A DNA stretch of 64,000 bases, taken from contig NZ_JQFA01000004.1 in NCBI RefSeq assembly GCF_000763385.1, forward strand, positions 248,001-312,000, in the 5' to 3' direction. Origin of the DNA: Leptolyngbya sp. KIOST-1 (GTDB lineage Bacteria; Cyanobacteriota; Cyanobacteriia; Phormidesmidales; Phormidesmidaceae). Positions within the stretch are counted from its first letter, which is position 1, and the number at the start of each line of letters is the position of its first letter. Below, in pieces: positions 9,607 to 19,510 of this stretch. The notes beneath the pieces are model-generated. The model was not told the origin of the DNA, ran no database searches, and saw only the letters and a list, made by a program, of their open reading frames with translations. The translations under genes and the position numbers were made by a program.

Positions 9607-10896
9607 ATGAATATCGCCGTAATTGGCCTGAGCCACAAAACCGCCCCGGTGCAAATTCGCGAAAAACTTAGCATTCCGACGGCTCAGACAGGAGACGCGA
9701 TCGCCCACCTCACCCACTGCCCCCACATCGACGAGGTCTCAATTCTCAGCACCTGCAATCGGCTCGAAATTCACATCGTCACCGAGGCGACGGAGCAGGG
9801 CATTCGGGAAGTGACCCAGTTTTTGTCTGAGCACAGCGGCTTACCCCTTCACGAGCTGCGGCAACACCTGTTCATTCTGCTGCACCAGGATGCCGTCAAT
9901 CACCTCATGCGCGTAGCCGCCGGTCTCGACAGCCTGGTGCTGGGCGAGGGCCAGATTTTGGCCCAGGTGAAGCACGCCCACCAGCTGGCCCAGCAGCACA
10001 AAAGCATTGGCCGGGTGCTCGATCGCCTGCTGAAACAGTCCCTCACCGCCGGTAAGCGGGTGCGCAGCGAAACCAGCATCGGCACCGGGGCTGTCTCCAT
10101 CAGCTCCGCCGCCGTCGAGCTGGCCCGGATGAAAGTCCCCCACCTGAACAGCTGCCACGTCAGCATTCTGGGCGCGGGCAAAATGGCCCGGCTGCTGGTG
10201 CAGCACCTGGTTTCCAAAGACTCCTGCACCATCACCATTCTCAACCGCACCATCGACCGGGCCAACGAGCTAGCCCGGCAGTTCCCCGACGCCAACATCC
10301 GCACCGGCACCCTCGATGCCATGCTGGAGACAGTGGAGGCCTGTGACGTGGTGTTTACCTGCACCTCGGCCACCGAGCCCATTCTGCACCGCGACAACCT
10401 GGCCCCGCTGGTCAACAACCGCACCCTGATGGTGTTTGACATTTCGGTGCCCCTCAACGTCCACGCCAACGCCAACGAGCTGGACAACGTCCACGCCTTC
10501 AACGTCGACGACCTCAAGGCCGTGGTGGCCCAAAACCAGGCCAGCCGCCGCCGGATGGCGATGGAGGCCCAGGGGCTGCTGGACGAAGAGGTGGAGAGCT
10601 TTATGGACTGGTGGCGATCGCTTGACACCGTCAGTACCATCAGCAGCCTGCGCAGCAAAGTCGAGACCATCCGCGAACAGGAGCTGGAGAAGGCCCTGTC
10701 ACGTCTGGGCAGCGAGTTTGCCGAAAAGCACCAGGAGGTGATCGAAGCTCTGACCCGGGGCATCGTCAACAAAATTCTCCACGACCCCATGGTGCAGCTG
10801 CGCGCCCAGCGCGACATTGAGGCCCGCAAGCGGGCGATGCAGACCCTCCAGGTGCTGTTTGACCTGGAGACCGCCTCCAACGAAAAGTACAGCTAG
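9607..10896 (+). CDS. hemA: Glutamyl-tRNA reductase
   Basis: The 429-residue product starts [20 protein letters not shown]. It carries the catalytic cysteine motif STCNRLE with Cys50, an NADPH-binding Rossmann segment [14 protein letters not shown] near residue 190, and the dimerisation region [19 protein letters not shown]. The enzyme reduces glutamyl-tRNA(Glu) to glutamate-1-semialdehyde, the first step of haem, chlorophyll and bilin synthesis. A good ribosome site (GGAGGAAG) lies just upstream. A perfect terminator follows at 10938-10972, so it is likely a single-gene transcript. Length and motifs are normal. Confidence 0.97.
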   Translation: MNIAVIGLSHKTAPVQIREKLSIPTAQTGDAIAHLTHCPHIDEVSILSTCNRLEIHIVTEATEQGIREVTQFLSEHSGLPLHELRQHLFILLHQDAVNHLMRVAAGLDSLVLGEGQILAQVKHAHQLAQQHKSIGRVLDRLLKQSLTAGKRVRSETSIGTGAVSISSAAVELARMKVPHLNSCHVSILGAGKMARLLVQHLVSKDSCTITILNRTIDRANELARQFPDANIRTGTLDAMLETVEACDVVFTCTSATEPILHRDNLAPLVNNRTLMVFDISVPLNVHANANELDNVHAFNVDDLKAVVAQNQASRRRMAMEAQGLLDEEVESFMDWWRSLDTVSTISSLRSKVETIREQELEKALSRLGSEFAEKHQEVIEALTRGIVNKILHDPMVQLRAQRDIEARKRAMQTLQVLFDLETASNEKYS

Positions 10897-10937
10897 CCAG
10901 GATTCAGAAACCCGGTTTCTCTCGCGGCTATGACCCA

Positions 10938-10972
10938 GACCCCAGGGATTTTCAAAATCCCTGGGGTCTTTT
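10938..10972 (+). terminator. Rho-independent terminator of hemA
   Basis: A perfect 15-bp inverted repeat (10938-10952 with 10954-10968), GC-rich at its base, is followed by TTTT. It starts 42 bp after the hemA stop. The T-rich arm and A-rich arm make it potentially active in both directions. Confidence 0.9.
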
Positions 10973-11104
10973 GCATGGAGTAGGATTGATGGCTGAGACA
11001 TTGCGCCTAGAGGCAGCCCAGGCATTTCGGCGGGGCCTGCGAGCGGGATAGGCGGTGATAGGCGGTGTAAGATATCGAACATCCTGATGTTGGATTGCGC
11101 CCAA

Positions 11105-11743
11105 ATGACAACTCCCTTTCGTGCCAATCCCTTTCGAGTCGGTGTGGCTGGCCCGGTGGGGTCGGGCAAGACCGCCTTGGTCGATAGCCTGTGCAAGGCA
11201 TTGCGCGATCGCTACTCGATCGCCGTCGTCACCAACGACATCTACACCCAGGAAGATGCCCAGTTTTTAGTGCGCAGCCAGGCGCTGAGCCCCGATCGCA
11301 TCGTTGGCGTCGAGACTGGCGGCTGCCCCCACACCGCCATTCGCGAAGATGCGTCGATGAACCTGGTGGCGATCGAGGATCTAGAAGCCCGCTTTCACCC
11401 CCTCGACCTGGTGTTTGTGGAGAGCGGCGGCGACAACCTGGCCTCCACCTTCAGCCCTGAGCTGGTGGACCTGACCCTCTACGTCATCGATGTGGCGGCG
11501 GGGGATAAAATTCCCCGCAAGGGCGGACCCGGCATCACCAAGTCTGACTTCTTGGTGATCAACAAAATCGATCTGGCCCCCTTGGTGGGAGCCAGCCTGG
11601 AGGTGATGGAGCGCGATGCCCGGAAAATGCGGGGCGATCGCCCCTTTGGCTTCACCAACCTCAAAACCCAGCTAGGGCTCCCCAGCATCATTGACTTTAT
11701 TCAGCACCACGCTGGGCTGAGCGCTCCTACACTGCCCGCCTGA
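11105..11743 (+). CDS. ureG: Urease accessory GTPase UreG
   Basis: The 212-residue product has the P-loop GPVGSGKT (residues 16-23), the metal-linked [15 protein letters not shown] segment with the Cys-Pro-His motif, and [22 protein letters not shown] and PFGFTNLKT, all characteristic of UreG. UreG hydrolyses GTP to drive nickel insertion into urease together with UreD/F/E. None of the other ure genes is in this window. ATG at 11105 was chosen as the start because it gives the usual short N-terminus; an ATG at 11087 is possible. It lies 6.5 kb before the urea transporter genes, so function is linked though the genes are not adjacent. Confidence 0.95.
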   Translation: MTTPFRANPFRVGVAGPVGSGKTALVDSLCKALRDRYSIAVVTNDIYTQEDAQFLVRSQALSPDRIVGVETGGCPHTAIREDASMNLVAIEDLEARFHPLDLVFVESGGDNLASTFSPELVDLTLYVIDVAAGDKIPRKGGPGITKSDFLVINKIDLAPLVGASLEVMERDARKMRGDRPFGFTNLKTQLGLPSIIDFIQHHAGLSAPTLPA

Positions 11744-11795
11744 GCTTGGGCCTGCTTCCCCCCTGGCAGGTTGAAACCGCTGATTTGTTGCAGCA

Positions 11796-11827
11796 GGCTC
11801 AGCGTTCTGTTTGCTGAGCCAATTTTT
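11796..11827 (+). terminator. Terminator downstream of ureG
   Basis: GGCTCAGC (11796-11803) pairs perfectly with GCTGAGCC (11813-11820), followed by AATTTTT. It lies 52 bp after the ureG stop. Confidence 0.8.
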
Positions 11828-12083
11828 GCTATGTGGGATACGGTTTCACCGGCTAGGGCGCTATAGGATGGCTAGACGCATTAGGTGGTTTTACGTAGTA
11901 AACGCTACAGACGGCAATGGGATTCGGTGGGTGCTTAACTAAGCAGCTTGAGGATTAGCGCACTGGATCGGGTTCAGCCACAGGTAAGTCCCTGCCACTG
12001 TTCCGTCAGCGTAGGTTCAACGGTGTTCCCAAAGGTAGCTCGCGGTTAGAAACTCTCTTCTAGCGTTGCGTGACGCCAATGTT
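11828..12083 (+). other. Leader region before the haem-motif hybrid kinase
   Basis: About 250 bp with no gene. A stretch around 11980-12010 reads GGTAAGTCCCTGCCACTGTT, faintly like part of a cobalamin riboswitch, but the full set of conserved boxes is not present. No firm regulatory site could be named. Confidence 0.3.
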
Positions 12084-14615
12084 ATGCTCAGTCATTTAAA
12101 ACTTGGCCCAAAGTTTAATGTGCTGCTGACCCTGGTTTTTGTAGCGGGGGTGGTGGTCAGTGGTATAACCCTAGCGGGAGCCATGCAGCGCAAGGCAGAG
12201 GGAGAAGTAACCGCCAAGGCCGAAATTCTGACCCGCACCATGAACTCGGTCAGGAGCTACACTAGCGAGCGCATTCAGCCTCTGCTGGCGGATCAGCTCG
12301 CGACCAGCTCCACCTTTATTAGCGAAACCGTGCCCGCCTACGCGGCTACGGAGGTGTTTGAGCATTTCCGCGCCGATCCGGCCTACGAAGACTTTCTCTA
12401 CAAAGAGGCCACCCTAAATCCCACCAATCCTCGGGATCAGGCCGATGAGTTTGAGACGGCCCTGGTAGAGCAGTTTCGCAACCAGCCCAACTTGCCGCAG
12501 CTATCGGGTTACCGCTTCCGGGATGGGGCGAATCTGTTCTATATTGCCCGTCCCCTAGCGGTCACCCAAGCGAGCTGTCTGGAGTGCCACAGTACCCCCA
12601 GTGCCGCCCCCAGAAGCCAGCTGGCTAGCTTTGGCTCTGAGGGGGGATTTGGGTGGCAGATGAATGAAATTGTGGCCGCCCAAACCATCTATGTGCCGGC
12701 GGATGCCGTCTTTCGCCAGGGGCGGCAGTACCTGTGGCTGGTATTGGGAATTTTCTCCTCGATTTTTGCCATCCTGGGGTTGCTGGTCAACGGTTTCCTG
12801 AAGCGCACGGTCATTTGGCCGATCAAACATCTAACCGCGATCGCCCGGCGGGTGAGCGACGGAGCCCTGACCCCCGAACAGGTGAGCGAGTTTGGCTCCG
12901 CCCCGATTACTCAGGTGGCCCAGCGGGCGGATGAGCCAGGGCAACTGGCCAGGGCGTTTCAGGTGATGGCCCACGAGGTGGCGGTTCGCGAACAAAACCT
13001 CAGTCAGGCGGTGGAGGAGCGCACGGCCCAGCTTGCAGAAACCACCCAGTCGGCGGAGCGGGCCAGGGCTGACGCCGAGGCCGCCAATCAAACCAAGAGT
13101 CAGTTCCTGGCCAACATGAGCCATGAGTTACGCACTCCCCTCAATGCCATCATTGGCTATAGCGAAATGCTGGCGGAAGAACTCACTGACCTGGGCGAAA
13201 CCGTCTTGATTGACGATGTCAACAAAATCCATGGCGCTGGACGGCACCTGTTGGGCCTGATCAACAACATTCTCGACCTCTCTAAAGTCGAGGCTGGCAA
13301 GATGGATTTGTACCTGGAGACCTTTGAGGTCGCTGCCATGGTTCAAGATATTGCCGACACGATTCGGCCGCTAACCGATAAGAGCCACAATCGATTGGTG
13401 GTGAACTGCGCCAGGGACCTCAGCCCAATGCATTCCGACATTACCAAACTGCGCCAGTGCCTGTTCAATCTGCTCAGCAATGCCAGCAAGTTTACCGAAA
13501 ACGGCACCATTACCCTCACCGTAGAACCTACCCTGCTGGCTGAAGCAGAGCCCGGCATTGCTTTCAGGGTCGCGGACACCGGCATTGGCATGACCCCGGA
13601 GCAACAGACCAGGCTGTTCCAGGCCTTTAGCCAAGCCGATGCCTCCACCACCCGCAAGTATGGGGGTACGGGGCTGGGGCTGGTAATTACCCAAAAATTC
13701 TGCCAGATGATGGGGGGAGACATTCAGGTTGTCAGCGCCCGAGGCGAGGGCACCATCTTTACGATGCGATTGCCCCAACAGCTGGCGGAGGAGCGATCGG
13801 AGTCCCATACCCTGCGCAAAACAGACGCCCCAGACAGCTCAGTCCTTCCCAATTTACCTTCCACAGCCAGCACGGTCCTGGTGATTGACGATGACCCCTC
13901 GGTGCAGGACTTGATGCAACGGTTCCTGAGCCGAGAAGGGTTCCGGGTGATTGGGGCGGGGAGCGGCTTGGAGGGGTTGGAATTGGCGCGGACCCGTCGC
14001 CCGGATGTGATTGTGCTGGATGTGATGATGCCCAGTGTTGATGGCTGGACAATCCTCACAGAACTCAAAGCCGATCCACACCTGGCGGACATTCCCGTGG
14101 TCATGGTCAGTATGGTCGATGACAAGACCTTGGGCTACGCCCTTGGGGCGTCTGACTATCTGCTCAAACCGGTGGACTACGATCGCCTGACGGGATTGCT
14201 GCACAAGTATGTAGGCGATGCCAGCGCCCAGACCATCATGGTGGTGGAAGACAACGCTGAAAATCGCGACATGATGCAGCGCCAGCTGGCCAAAGCTGGC
14301 TGGTCGGTACAGGTGGCGGCCCATGGACGGCAGGCGCTAGAACTCATGCCCACCCAAATGCCTGAACTCATTCTGCTGGACTTGATGATGCCTGAAATGG
14401 ATGGCTTTGAGTTTTTAGAGGAACTGCGGCAGCGGCCCCAGTGGCGCTCAATCCCTGTGATTGTGCTGACGGCTAAAGACTTGACGGCGGACGATCGCCG
14501 TCGGCTCGATGGTCAAATCGAGCGCATCTATCAAAAAGGATCCCTAGACCGACAAACTCTGCTCAACGAGATTAGCACCCTGGCGTCTACGGCTATTTCC
14601 CGAAAACAGTCCTAG
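12084..14615 (+). CDS. Hybrid histidine kinase with Tll0287-like (DUF3365) haem-motif sensor and two receivers
   Basis: The product is 843 residues from the ATG at 12084; a TTG at 12066 would add six. Order: membrane helix about 14-35; extracytoplasmic DUF3365 domain with CLECH at about 165-169, a c-type haem motif; second helix about 216-237; HAMP about 245-300; HisKA with MSHELRTPLNA (His about 347); HATPase with the N box NLLSNASKF, DTGIGM and GGTGLGL; then two receiver domains (VLDVMMP and LLDLMMP Asp sites). The domain plan suggests a redox, ligand or haem-state sensor that autophosphorylates and passes phosphate on. The receiver scaffold gene at 14695 follows by 79 bp and is a plausible partner. 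The stimulus is unknown. Confidence 0.88.
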   Translation: MLSHLKLGPKFNVLLTLVFVAGVVVSGITLAGAMQRKAEGEVTAKAEILTRTMNSVRSYTSERIQPLLADQLATSSTFISETVPAYAATEVFEHFRADPAYEDFLYKEATLNPTNPRDQADEFETALVEQFRNQPNLPQLSGYRFRDGANLFYIARPLAVTQASCLECHSTPSAAPRSQLASFGSEGGFGWQMNEIVAAQTIYVPADAVFRQGRQYLWLVLGIFSSIFAILGLLVNGFLKRTVIWPIKHLTAIARRVSDGALTPEQVSEFGSAPITQVAQRADEPGQLARAFQVMAHEVAVREQNLSQAVEERTAQLAETTQSAERARADAEAANQTKSQFLANMSHELRTPLNAIIGYSEMLAEELTDLGETVLIDDVNKIHGAGRHLLGLINNILDLSKVEAGKMDLYLETFEVAAMVQDIADTIRPLTDKSHNRLVVNCARDLSPMHSDITKLRQCLFNLLSNASKFTENGTITLTVEPTLLAEAEPGIAFRVADTGIGMTPEQQTRLFQAFSQADASTTRKYGGTGLGLVITQKFCQMMGGDIQVVSARGEGTIFTMRLPQQLAEERSESHTLRKTDAPDSSVLPNLPSTASTVLVIDDDPSVQDLMQRFLSREGFRVIGAGSGLEGLELARTRRPDVIVLDVMMPSVDGWTILTELKADPHLADIPVVMVSMVDDKTLGYALGASDYLLKPVDYDRLTGLLHKYVGDASAQTIMVVEDNAENRDMMQRQLAKAGWSVQVAAHGRQALELMPTQMPELILLDLMMPEMDGFEFLEELRQRPQWRSIPVIVLTAKDLTADDRRRLDGQIERIYQKGSLDRQTLLNEISTLASTAISRKQS

Positions 14616-14694
14616 CGTCTCGCTGGATCCCGTGCCCCTTCAATCTCTGTTTCTAACCCTGTTCTAACCCTGCTTTTCTGTCACCTCTATCCCC

Positions 14695-17340
14695 ATGGCC
14701 AAGCTGCTTTTGGTTGAAGATAATGACGTCAATCGCGATATGTTGTCTCGCCGTTTGATGCGGAAGGGCTACGAGGTCGCGATCGCGATCGATGGCGCAG
14801 AAGGCGTCGCCAAAGCGCTCTCCGAACGGCCCGATCTGGTGATCATGGATATTGATCTGCCGGTGATCGATGGCTACGAGGCCACCCGCCAAATCAAAGC
14901 CAACCCCCAAATTCAGAACATTCCCATCATTGCGCTAACCGCCCACGCCATGGCGGGCGATCGTGAGCAAGCCCTCGCCGCAGGCTGCGACGAATACGAA
15001 ACCAAACCCGTCAACCTGCCCCAACTGCTCGACAAAGTGGAGCAGCTGCTTGCGGCCGCCCAGCCCTCCGCCCCCCCCGAAGATACCCTGCCCTTCCGGG
15101 ATAAGCGGGTGCAGCGGGCGCTCTTGAGCCACCTCCGCCACGAACTGTGTACTCCCATGAACGCCATCATTGGCTACAGCGAAATGCTGCTGGAGGAACT
15201 CAAGGGTCAACCCCACTCAGCTCTGGCCACCGACCTTAAAAATATCTACACCTGCGGCACCCAACTGCTTTCCCTTGCCAACGTCATCCTGGACCCGACT
15301 CAGCTAGACGTGGGCCAATTTCGGAGCGATATTAACTCCTTTGGAGCAACCATTCGCCTGGAGATGCTGACGCCCCTCAGCACAATCATTGGCTACTGCG
15401 AGCTGCTGCTCGAAGAGGCCGACCCCAACATTCAGGCCGATCTACAGCGCATTCACCGGGCGGCCCAGCAGTTGCTCAGCATGGTCAATGACATTGTCAA
15501 TCTGTCGCGACAGCAACTCCAACTCATCAATCCCAACCAGCTCGACGCCAACGAATTGACCTTAGAGAGCGGAGCCGAATCCGCCTGGTTTAAGCAGGCC
15601 GAAACCACCCTGCAGGTTCTCCGTTACGACCCCATTGAGGATCAAAACAGCCAGGGAGGGCACATCCTCATCGTTGACGACAACGAGACCAATCGTGATT
15701 TACTGTCCCGGCAGCTGGAGTATCAGGGCTTTACCGTTACGATCGCAGCCCATGGCCAAGCGGCCCTGGAATTGCTTCACAACGCCAGCTACGACCTGAT
15801 TTTGCTCGACTTAATCATGCCGGAGATGAACGGCTTTGAGGTGCTCATCCACCTCAAGCAGAGCCCCACCTGGCAGAGCATTCCGGTGATTATGATCTCG
15901 TCTTTGGACGAGATCGACAATGTGGTGCGCTGCATCGAGATGGGAGCCGAAGATTTTCTCTCAAAGCCGTTTAAGCCGGTGCTGTTGCGGGCCAAGATTA
16001 TGGCGTCCCTGGAGAAGAAGCGCCTGCGGGATCAGCGGGTCATGTATCTGGCCAGGCAGCTCATTGCCGAGGCCACTCCGGTACCGGTCCTCACCTGGCG
16101 CTGGGACGATGGGGTGGTGCTCTACAGCAACGCGGCCGCCAGGGCCACGTTTGGCTGTGACGATCAGCCGCTGGTCAATTGCACCATTCAAGACTTTTTC
16201 TTGAATCAGGAGGACTATCAACGCCTGCGCGCCACCCTGGAGCAGGGCCAGTCCATTCAGCACTACGAGCTGCAGTGCAAACGGGCCGACGGTAGCCCCC
16301 TGTGGACCACGACGTCGTTTCAGCCGCTCACCTATAACGGCGAAGCGACGGTGCTCAGCGCCATGGTCGACATTACCCTGCGGAAACAGGCCGAAGATGC
16401 CCTGCGGTTGGCCGAGGAAAAATATCGCAGCATTTTTGAGAATGCCCTGGAGGGGATCTTTCAGTCCACCCCGGACGGGCACTTTCTCAGTGTTAACCCT
16501 GCCATGGCCCGTATCCATGGCTATGATTCGGCGGCCGAAATGATGGCCGTTGTAACTGAAATCGGCAATCAAATCTACGTGGACCCCGAAGGGCGCCAGG
16601 AGTTTATCCGGCAGGTTGAGTCCAGCGGACAGATGACCGGCTACGAGTATCAGGCCTATCGCAAAGATGGTGACATGATGTGGCTGTCGGAGAGTGTGCG
16701 AGCCGTGCGGGGCGGGAATGGCGAGTTGCTCTACTTCGAAGGCATTGTCGAAGATGTTACCCAACGCAAGCTGAAGGAGTTGGCCCTCAAACGGCAGGTC
16801 AATGAACTCAAGGTTGAGATTGACCAGGCCAAGCGGGTTCAGGAGGTGGCTGCCATTACTCAAAGTGCGTATTTTCAAGAAATTCAGGCAGAAGCGGCGC
16901 GGCTGCGCCAAGAGCAAGGGGAGGGGGACGATTGGCAGCATTCTGTTTCTGCCCCGCCTGGCCGCATCAAGGTGCTGCTGATAGAAGACAACGAGATGAA
17001 CCGGGATATGCTCTCTCGCCGCCTGCGCCGAATGGACTATGAGGTCCTCACTGCGGCGGATGGACTGGAGGGCGTTTCGATGGCCGCCACCCATCGCCCC
17101 GACATTGTGTTGATGGATATGAGCTTGCCCGTGATGGACGGCTGGGAAGCCACCCAAAAGCTGAAGGCCAACGCTGAAACCGCCAGCATTCCTGTGATTG
17201 CCCTCACCGCCCACGCCATGCAGGGCGATCGCGAAAAGGCCCTGGCCATCGGCTGCGACGAATACGACACCAAACCCATTGAACTGCCCCGGCTGCTCAA
17301 CAAAATCAGCCTCCTCCTAGATGCGAAATCCTCCGGCTAG
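14695..17340 (+). CDS. Multi-receiver phosphorelay scaffold with two HisKA-like domains, two PAS, no HATPase
   Basis: The 881-residue protein has three receiver domains: about 1-122 (Asp52 in VIMDIDLP), 322-440 (Asp372) and 758-878 (VLMDMSLP). A HisKA-like helix pair lies at about 140-200 with RHELCTPMNAIIGY (His149), and a second copy at about 218-275 where the equivalent residue is Leu222 (LEMLTPLSTIIGY). Two PAS domains occupy about 455-565 and 575-690, with a coiled coil about 695-740. No N, G1 or G2 box of a histidine-kinase ATPase is present, so it cannot autophosphorylate by itself. It probably relays or titrates phosphate from the preceding kinase. No membrane segment is seen. A 367-bp gap separates it from urtA. 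Confidence 0.85.
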   Translation: MAKLLLVEDNDVNRDMLSRRLMRKGYEVAIAIDGAEGVAKALSERPDLVIMDIDLPVIDGYEATRQIKANPQIQNIPIIALTAHAMAGDREQALAAGCDEYETKPVNLPQLLDKVEQLLAAAQPSAPPEDTLPFRDKRVQRALLSHLRHELCTPMNAIIGYSEMLLEELKGQPHSALATDLKNIYTCGTQLLSLANVILDPTQLDVGQFRSDINSFGATIRLEMLTPLSTIIGYCELLLEEADPNIQADLQRIHRAAQQLLSMVNDIVNLSRQQLQLINPNQLDANELTLESGAESAWFKQAETTLQVLRYDPIEDQNSQGGHILIVDDNETNRDLLSRQLEYQGFTVTIAAHGQAALELLHNASYDLILLDLIMPEMNGFEVLIHLKQSPTWQSIPVIMISSLDEIDNVVRCIEMGAEDFLSKPFKPVLLRAKIMASLEKKRLRDQRVMYLARQLIAEATPVPVLTWRWDDGVVLYSNAAARATFGCDDQPLVNCTIQDFFLNQEDYQRLRATLEQGQSIQHYELQCKRADGSPLWTTTSFQPLTYNGEATVLSAMVDITLRKQAEDALRLAEEKYRSIFENALEGIFQSTPDGHFLSVNPAMARIHGYDSAAEMMAVVTEIGNQIYVDPEGRQEFIRQVESSGQMTGYEYQAYRKDGDMMWLSESVRAVRGGNGELLYFEGIVEDVTQRKLKELALKRQVNELKVEIDQAKRVQEVAAITQSAYFQEIQAEAARLRQEQGEGDDWQHSVSAPPGRIKVLLIEDNEMNRDMLSRRLRRMDYEVLTAADGLEGVSMAATHRPDIVLMDMSLPVMDGWEATQKLKANAETASIPVIALTAHAMQGDREKALAIGCDEYDTKPIELPRLLNKISLLLDAKSSG

Positions 17341-17600
17341 GAAGATTGGGGCGCACTGATACGCCATTGACGCACCTCCTGCCCCAGCGTTAGTCTCCAC
17401 CTGCCCTGGGTGCCGGCAGAAAGCACTCCCCAAGGGCTCCCCTGTCGCCCTCCCTAGCTTAGGTAGCAACGGCATCATCACCCGCCGCCCTCCCCCTGAC
17501 CGGGCCACACCAAAACCCAGCCAACGTCTGAACTCAGCCCCAGGATTGATGACAATTGGGCTGTTCTCCCTGGAATGTTACAGAAACGTTGGGTCATTTG

Positions 17601-17642
17601 GTATCCCAGACTACATTTGCTGCCGGTTACTGCTCCTAATAT
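17601..17642 (+). promoter_or_regulatory. NtcA-activated class II promoter of urtA
   Basis: GTA (17601-17603), 8 nt and TAC (17612-17614) form a perfect NtcA site. TAATAT (17637-17642), a TAN3T-type -10 box, begins 22 nt after it. This spacing is the established architecture of NtcA-dependent promoters in cyanobacteria, which fire under nitrogen limitation. The urtA start lies 64 bp downstream of the -10 box. Confidence 0.85.
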
Positions 17643-17706
17643 TCACTCTGACGGTCTACGTGGACTTTCGGTTACGCGTTTTTGTTAACGAGTCAGGAGA
17701 GGTTGA

Positions 17707-19014
17707 ATGGTCACGCGATTTAATCGACGCAAGTTTTTAGTGTACGGATCGGCTACCCTGGGCACCTCCATGCTGTTAAAGGCCTGCGGTGGCACCACTA
17801 CGACCACCGGCACCGGTACCACTGAGGGCGGGACCGATACCGCAGCGGCGAACGGGGAAACCATTAAAGTGGGCATTCTGCACTCCCTCAGCGGCACTAT
17901 GGCCATTAGCGAAACCACCGTAGTCGATGCTGAGAAGCTGGCCATCAAAGAAATCAACGAGGCAGGCGGTGTGCTGGGCCGCCAGATCGAGGCCGTGGTA
18001 GAAGACGGAGCCTCCGACTGGCCCACCTTTGCCGAGAAGGCTGAAAAGCTAATTGACCAGGACCAGGTAGCCGTGGTGTTTGGCTGCTGGACCTCCGCCA
18101 GCCGCAAGGCGGTGCTGCCCGTGTTCGAATCGAAGGACCACATGCTGTGGTACCCGGTGCAGTACGAGGGCCAGGAGTGCTCCCAGAACATTTTCTACAC
18201 TGGGGCCGCCCCCAACCAGCAGATTGAGCCCGCCGTGGACTGGCTGCTGGAGAACAAGGGCACCGACTTCTTCCTGGTGGGCTCTGACTACGTGTTCCCC
18301 CGCACCGCTAACACCATCATCAAAGAGCAGCTGGCGGCCCGGGGCGGCAACACCGTGGGCGAGGACTACCTGCCCCTGGGCAACACTGAGGTCACCCCGA
18401 TCATCACCCGCATCCGGGCGGCTCTGCCCAACGGCGGCGTCATCTTCAACAGCCTCAACGGCGACAGCAACGTGGCCTTCTTCACCCAGCTCCAGGGCGC
18501 AGGCATGGGGCCGGATCAGTACCCGGTGATGTCCGTCAGCGTGGCCGAGGAAGAAGTGCGCCAGATCGGGACTGAGTTCCTGACCGGGCACCTGGCCTCC
18601 TGGAACTACTTCATGACCGTGGACACCCCCGAAAACGAGCGGTGGGTATCTGCCTTCCAGGAAGAGTTTGGCAGCGATCGCGTCACCAACGACCCCATGG
18701 AAGCGGCCTACATCATGGTCTACCTGTGGAAGCAGGCGGTGGAAGCAGCGGGCACCTTTGACATTCCCGAAGTGCGGACAGCGGCCTACGGCCAGAGCAT
18801 GGATGCTCCCGAAGGCCCCGTGACCATGAATCCCAACCATCACCTGTCTAAGACGGTGCGGATTGGTGAGATCCAGGAAGACGGTATGTTCGACATCCTC
18901 TGGGCCACCGATGGCCCCATCGACCCCGAGCCCTGGAACCAGTTTGTGCCCGAGACCACGGGCTTTGGCTGCGACTGGTCCGACCCGGCCAAGGGCGAGC
19001 GGTTCGAGATCTAG
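17707..19014 (+). CDS. urtA: Urea ABC transporter substrate-binding lipoprotein
   Basis: The 435-residue product starts with NRRKFLVYGSA (a twin-arginine-like signal) and a lipobox LLKACGG with Cys27. So it is probably exported folded and lipid-anchored. A Thr/Gly-rich linker precedes the periplasmic-binding fold that starts IKVGILHSLSGTMAISE. Segments VVFGCWTSASRKAVLP, YVPxE-like QYEGQECS and DPMEAAYIMVYLWKQAVE are typical of UrtA. It binds urea with high affinity and delivers it to UrtBC. A ribosome site AGGAGAGG lies 6 nt before the ATG. An NtcA promoter lies upstream and a terminator follows, which would give urtA-rich short transcripts. Confidence 0.97.
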   Translation: MVTRFNRRKFLVYGSATLGTSMLLKACGGTTTTTGTGTTEGGTDTAAANGETIKVGILHSLSGTMAISETTVVDAEKLAIKEINEAGGVLGRQIEAVVEDGASDWPTFAEKAEKLIDQDQVAVVFGCWTSASRKAVLPVFESKDHMLWYPVQYEGQECSQNIFYTGAAPNQQIEPAVDWLLENKGTDFFLVGSDYVFPRTANTIIKEQLAARGGNTVGEDYLPLGNTEVTPIITRIRAALPNGGVIFNSLNGDSNVAFFTQLQGAGMGPDQYPVMSVSVAEEEVRQIGTEFLTGHLASWNYFMTVDTPENERWVSAFQEEFGSDRVTNDPMEAAYIMVYLWKQAVEAAGTFDIPEVRTAAYGQSMDAPEGPVTMNPNHHLSKTVRIGEIQEDGMFDILWATDGPIDPEPWNQFVPETTGFGCDWSDPAKGERFEI

Positions 19015-19050
19015 GTCTGCCTTCTGCCTGAGCACCTGCTAAGGATGGGA

Positions 19051-19092
19051 ATCGAGCGAGGATGCTGCAAGCCGTGTCCTCGCTCGATTTTT
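19051..19092 (+). terminator. Terminator or attenuator between urtA and urtB
   Basis: A perfect 12-bp stem (19051-19062 with 19077-19088) is followed by TTTTT. It starts 37 bp after the urtA stop. Partial read-through here would produce more binding protein than permease. Confidence 0.88.
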
Positions 19093-19510
19093 AAAGGTTG
19101 AATTCGGGCTCTTTCCCTAAGCAGGCAGTCTCAGGACCATGCTCATAGCGTTATTCGGGTGGGGACTGCCTGACGAACGACAGATGGCCTGCATCCTGAA
19201 ATAAATCTGACTATCTTGTGGCTTATTAGCTCAGTAACAAATTGCCGAAATTTAACCCCTGACCTAGATCGATGCAGTCCATAAAAAGCTTTTAGGTAGG
19301 TTGTTTCGAGGGTTTAGGCGTACAGCCTAGGGATTTAAGTTGAGGTTGATTCAGGTTTTTCAGGATATGGATCAATGACTCAGAGGCTGGCCAGGCGGAT
19401 GTTCAAAAAGAGCATTTTGGAGGAGCTTGTCGCCTCTACAATGAGGCTGATTTTTACTGAGATGGGCGTTGGATGACCGTTGGCGTATTGTTTTCTGAGC
19501 GGTAAAACCA
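19093..19510 (+). other. Long urtA-urtB spacer
   Basis: The 418-bp spacer has no gene. An 8-bp inverted repeat AGGCAGTC (19123-19130) and GACTGCCT (19164-19171) could form a hairpin. The central part (19200-19290) is A+T-rich and may contain a secondary promoter for urtBCDE, but no GTA-N8-TAC site was seen. Confidence 0.4.

Noticed and set aside
11960..12020. Cobalamin-riboswitch-like bases (GGTAAGTCCCTGCCACTGTT)
   Set aside because: Only one block resembles the consensus; the flanking conserved boxes and B12-related downstream gene are missing. A covariance-model search would decide.
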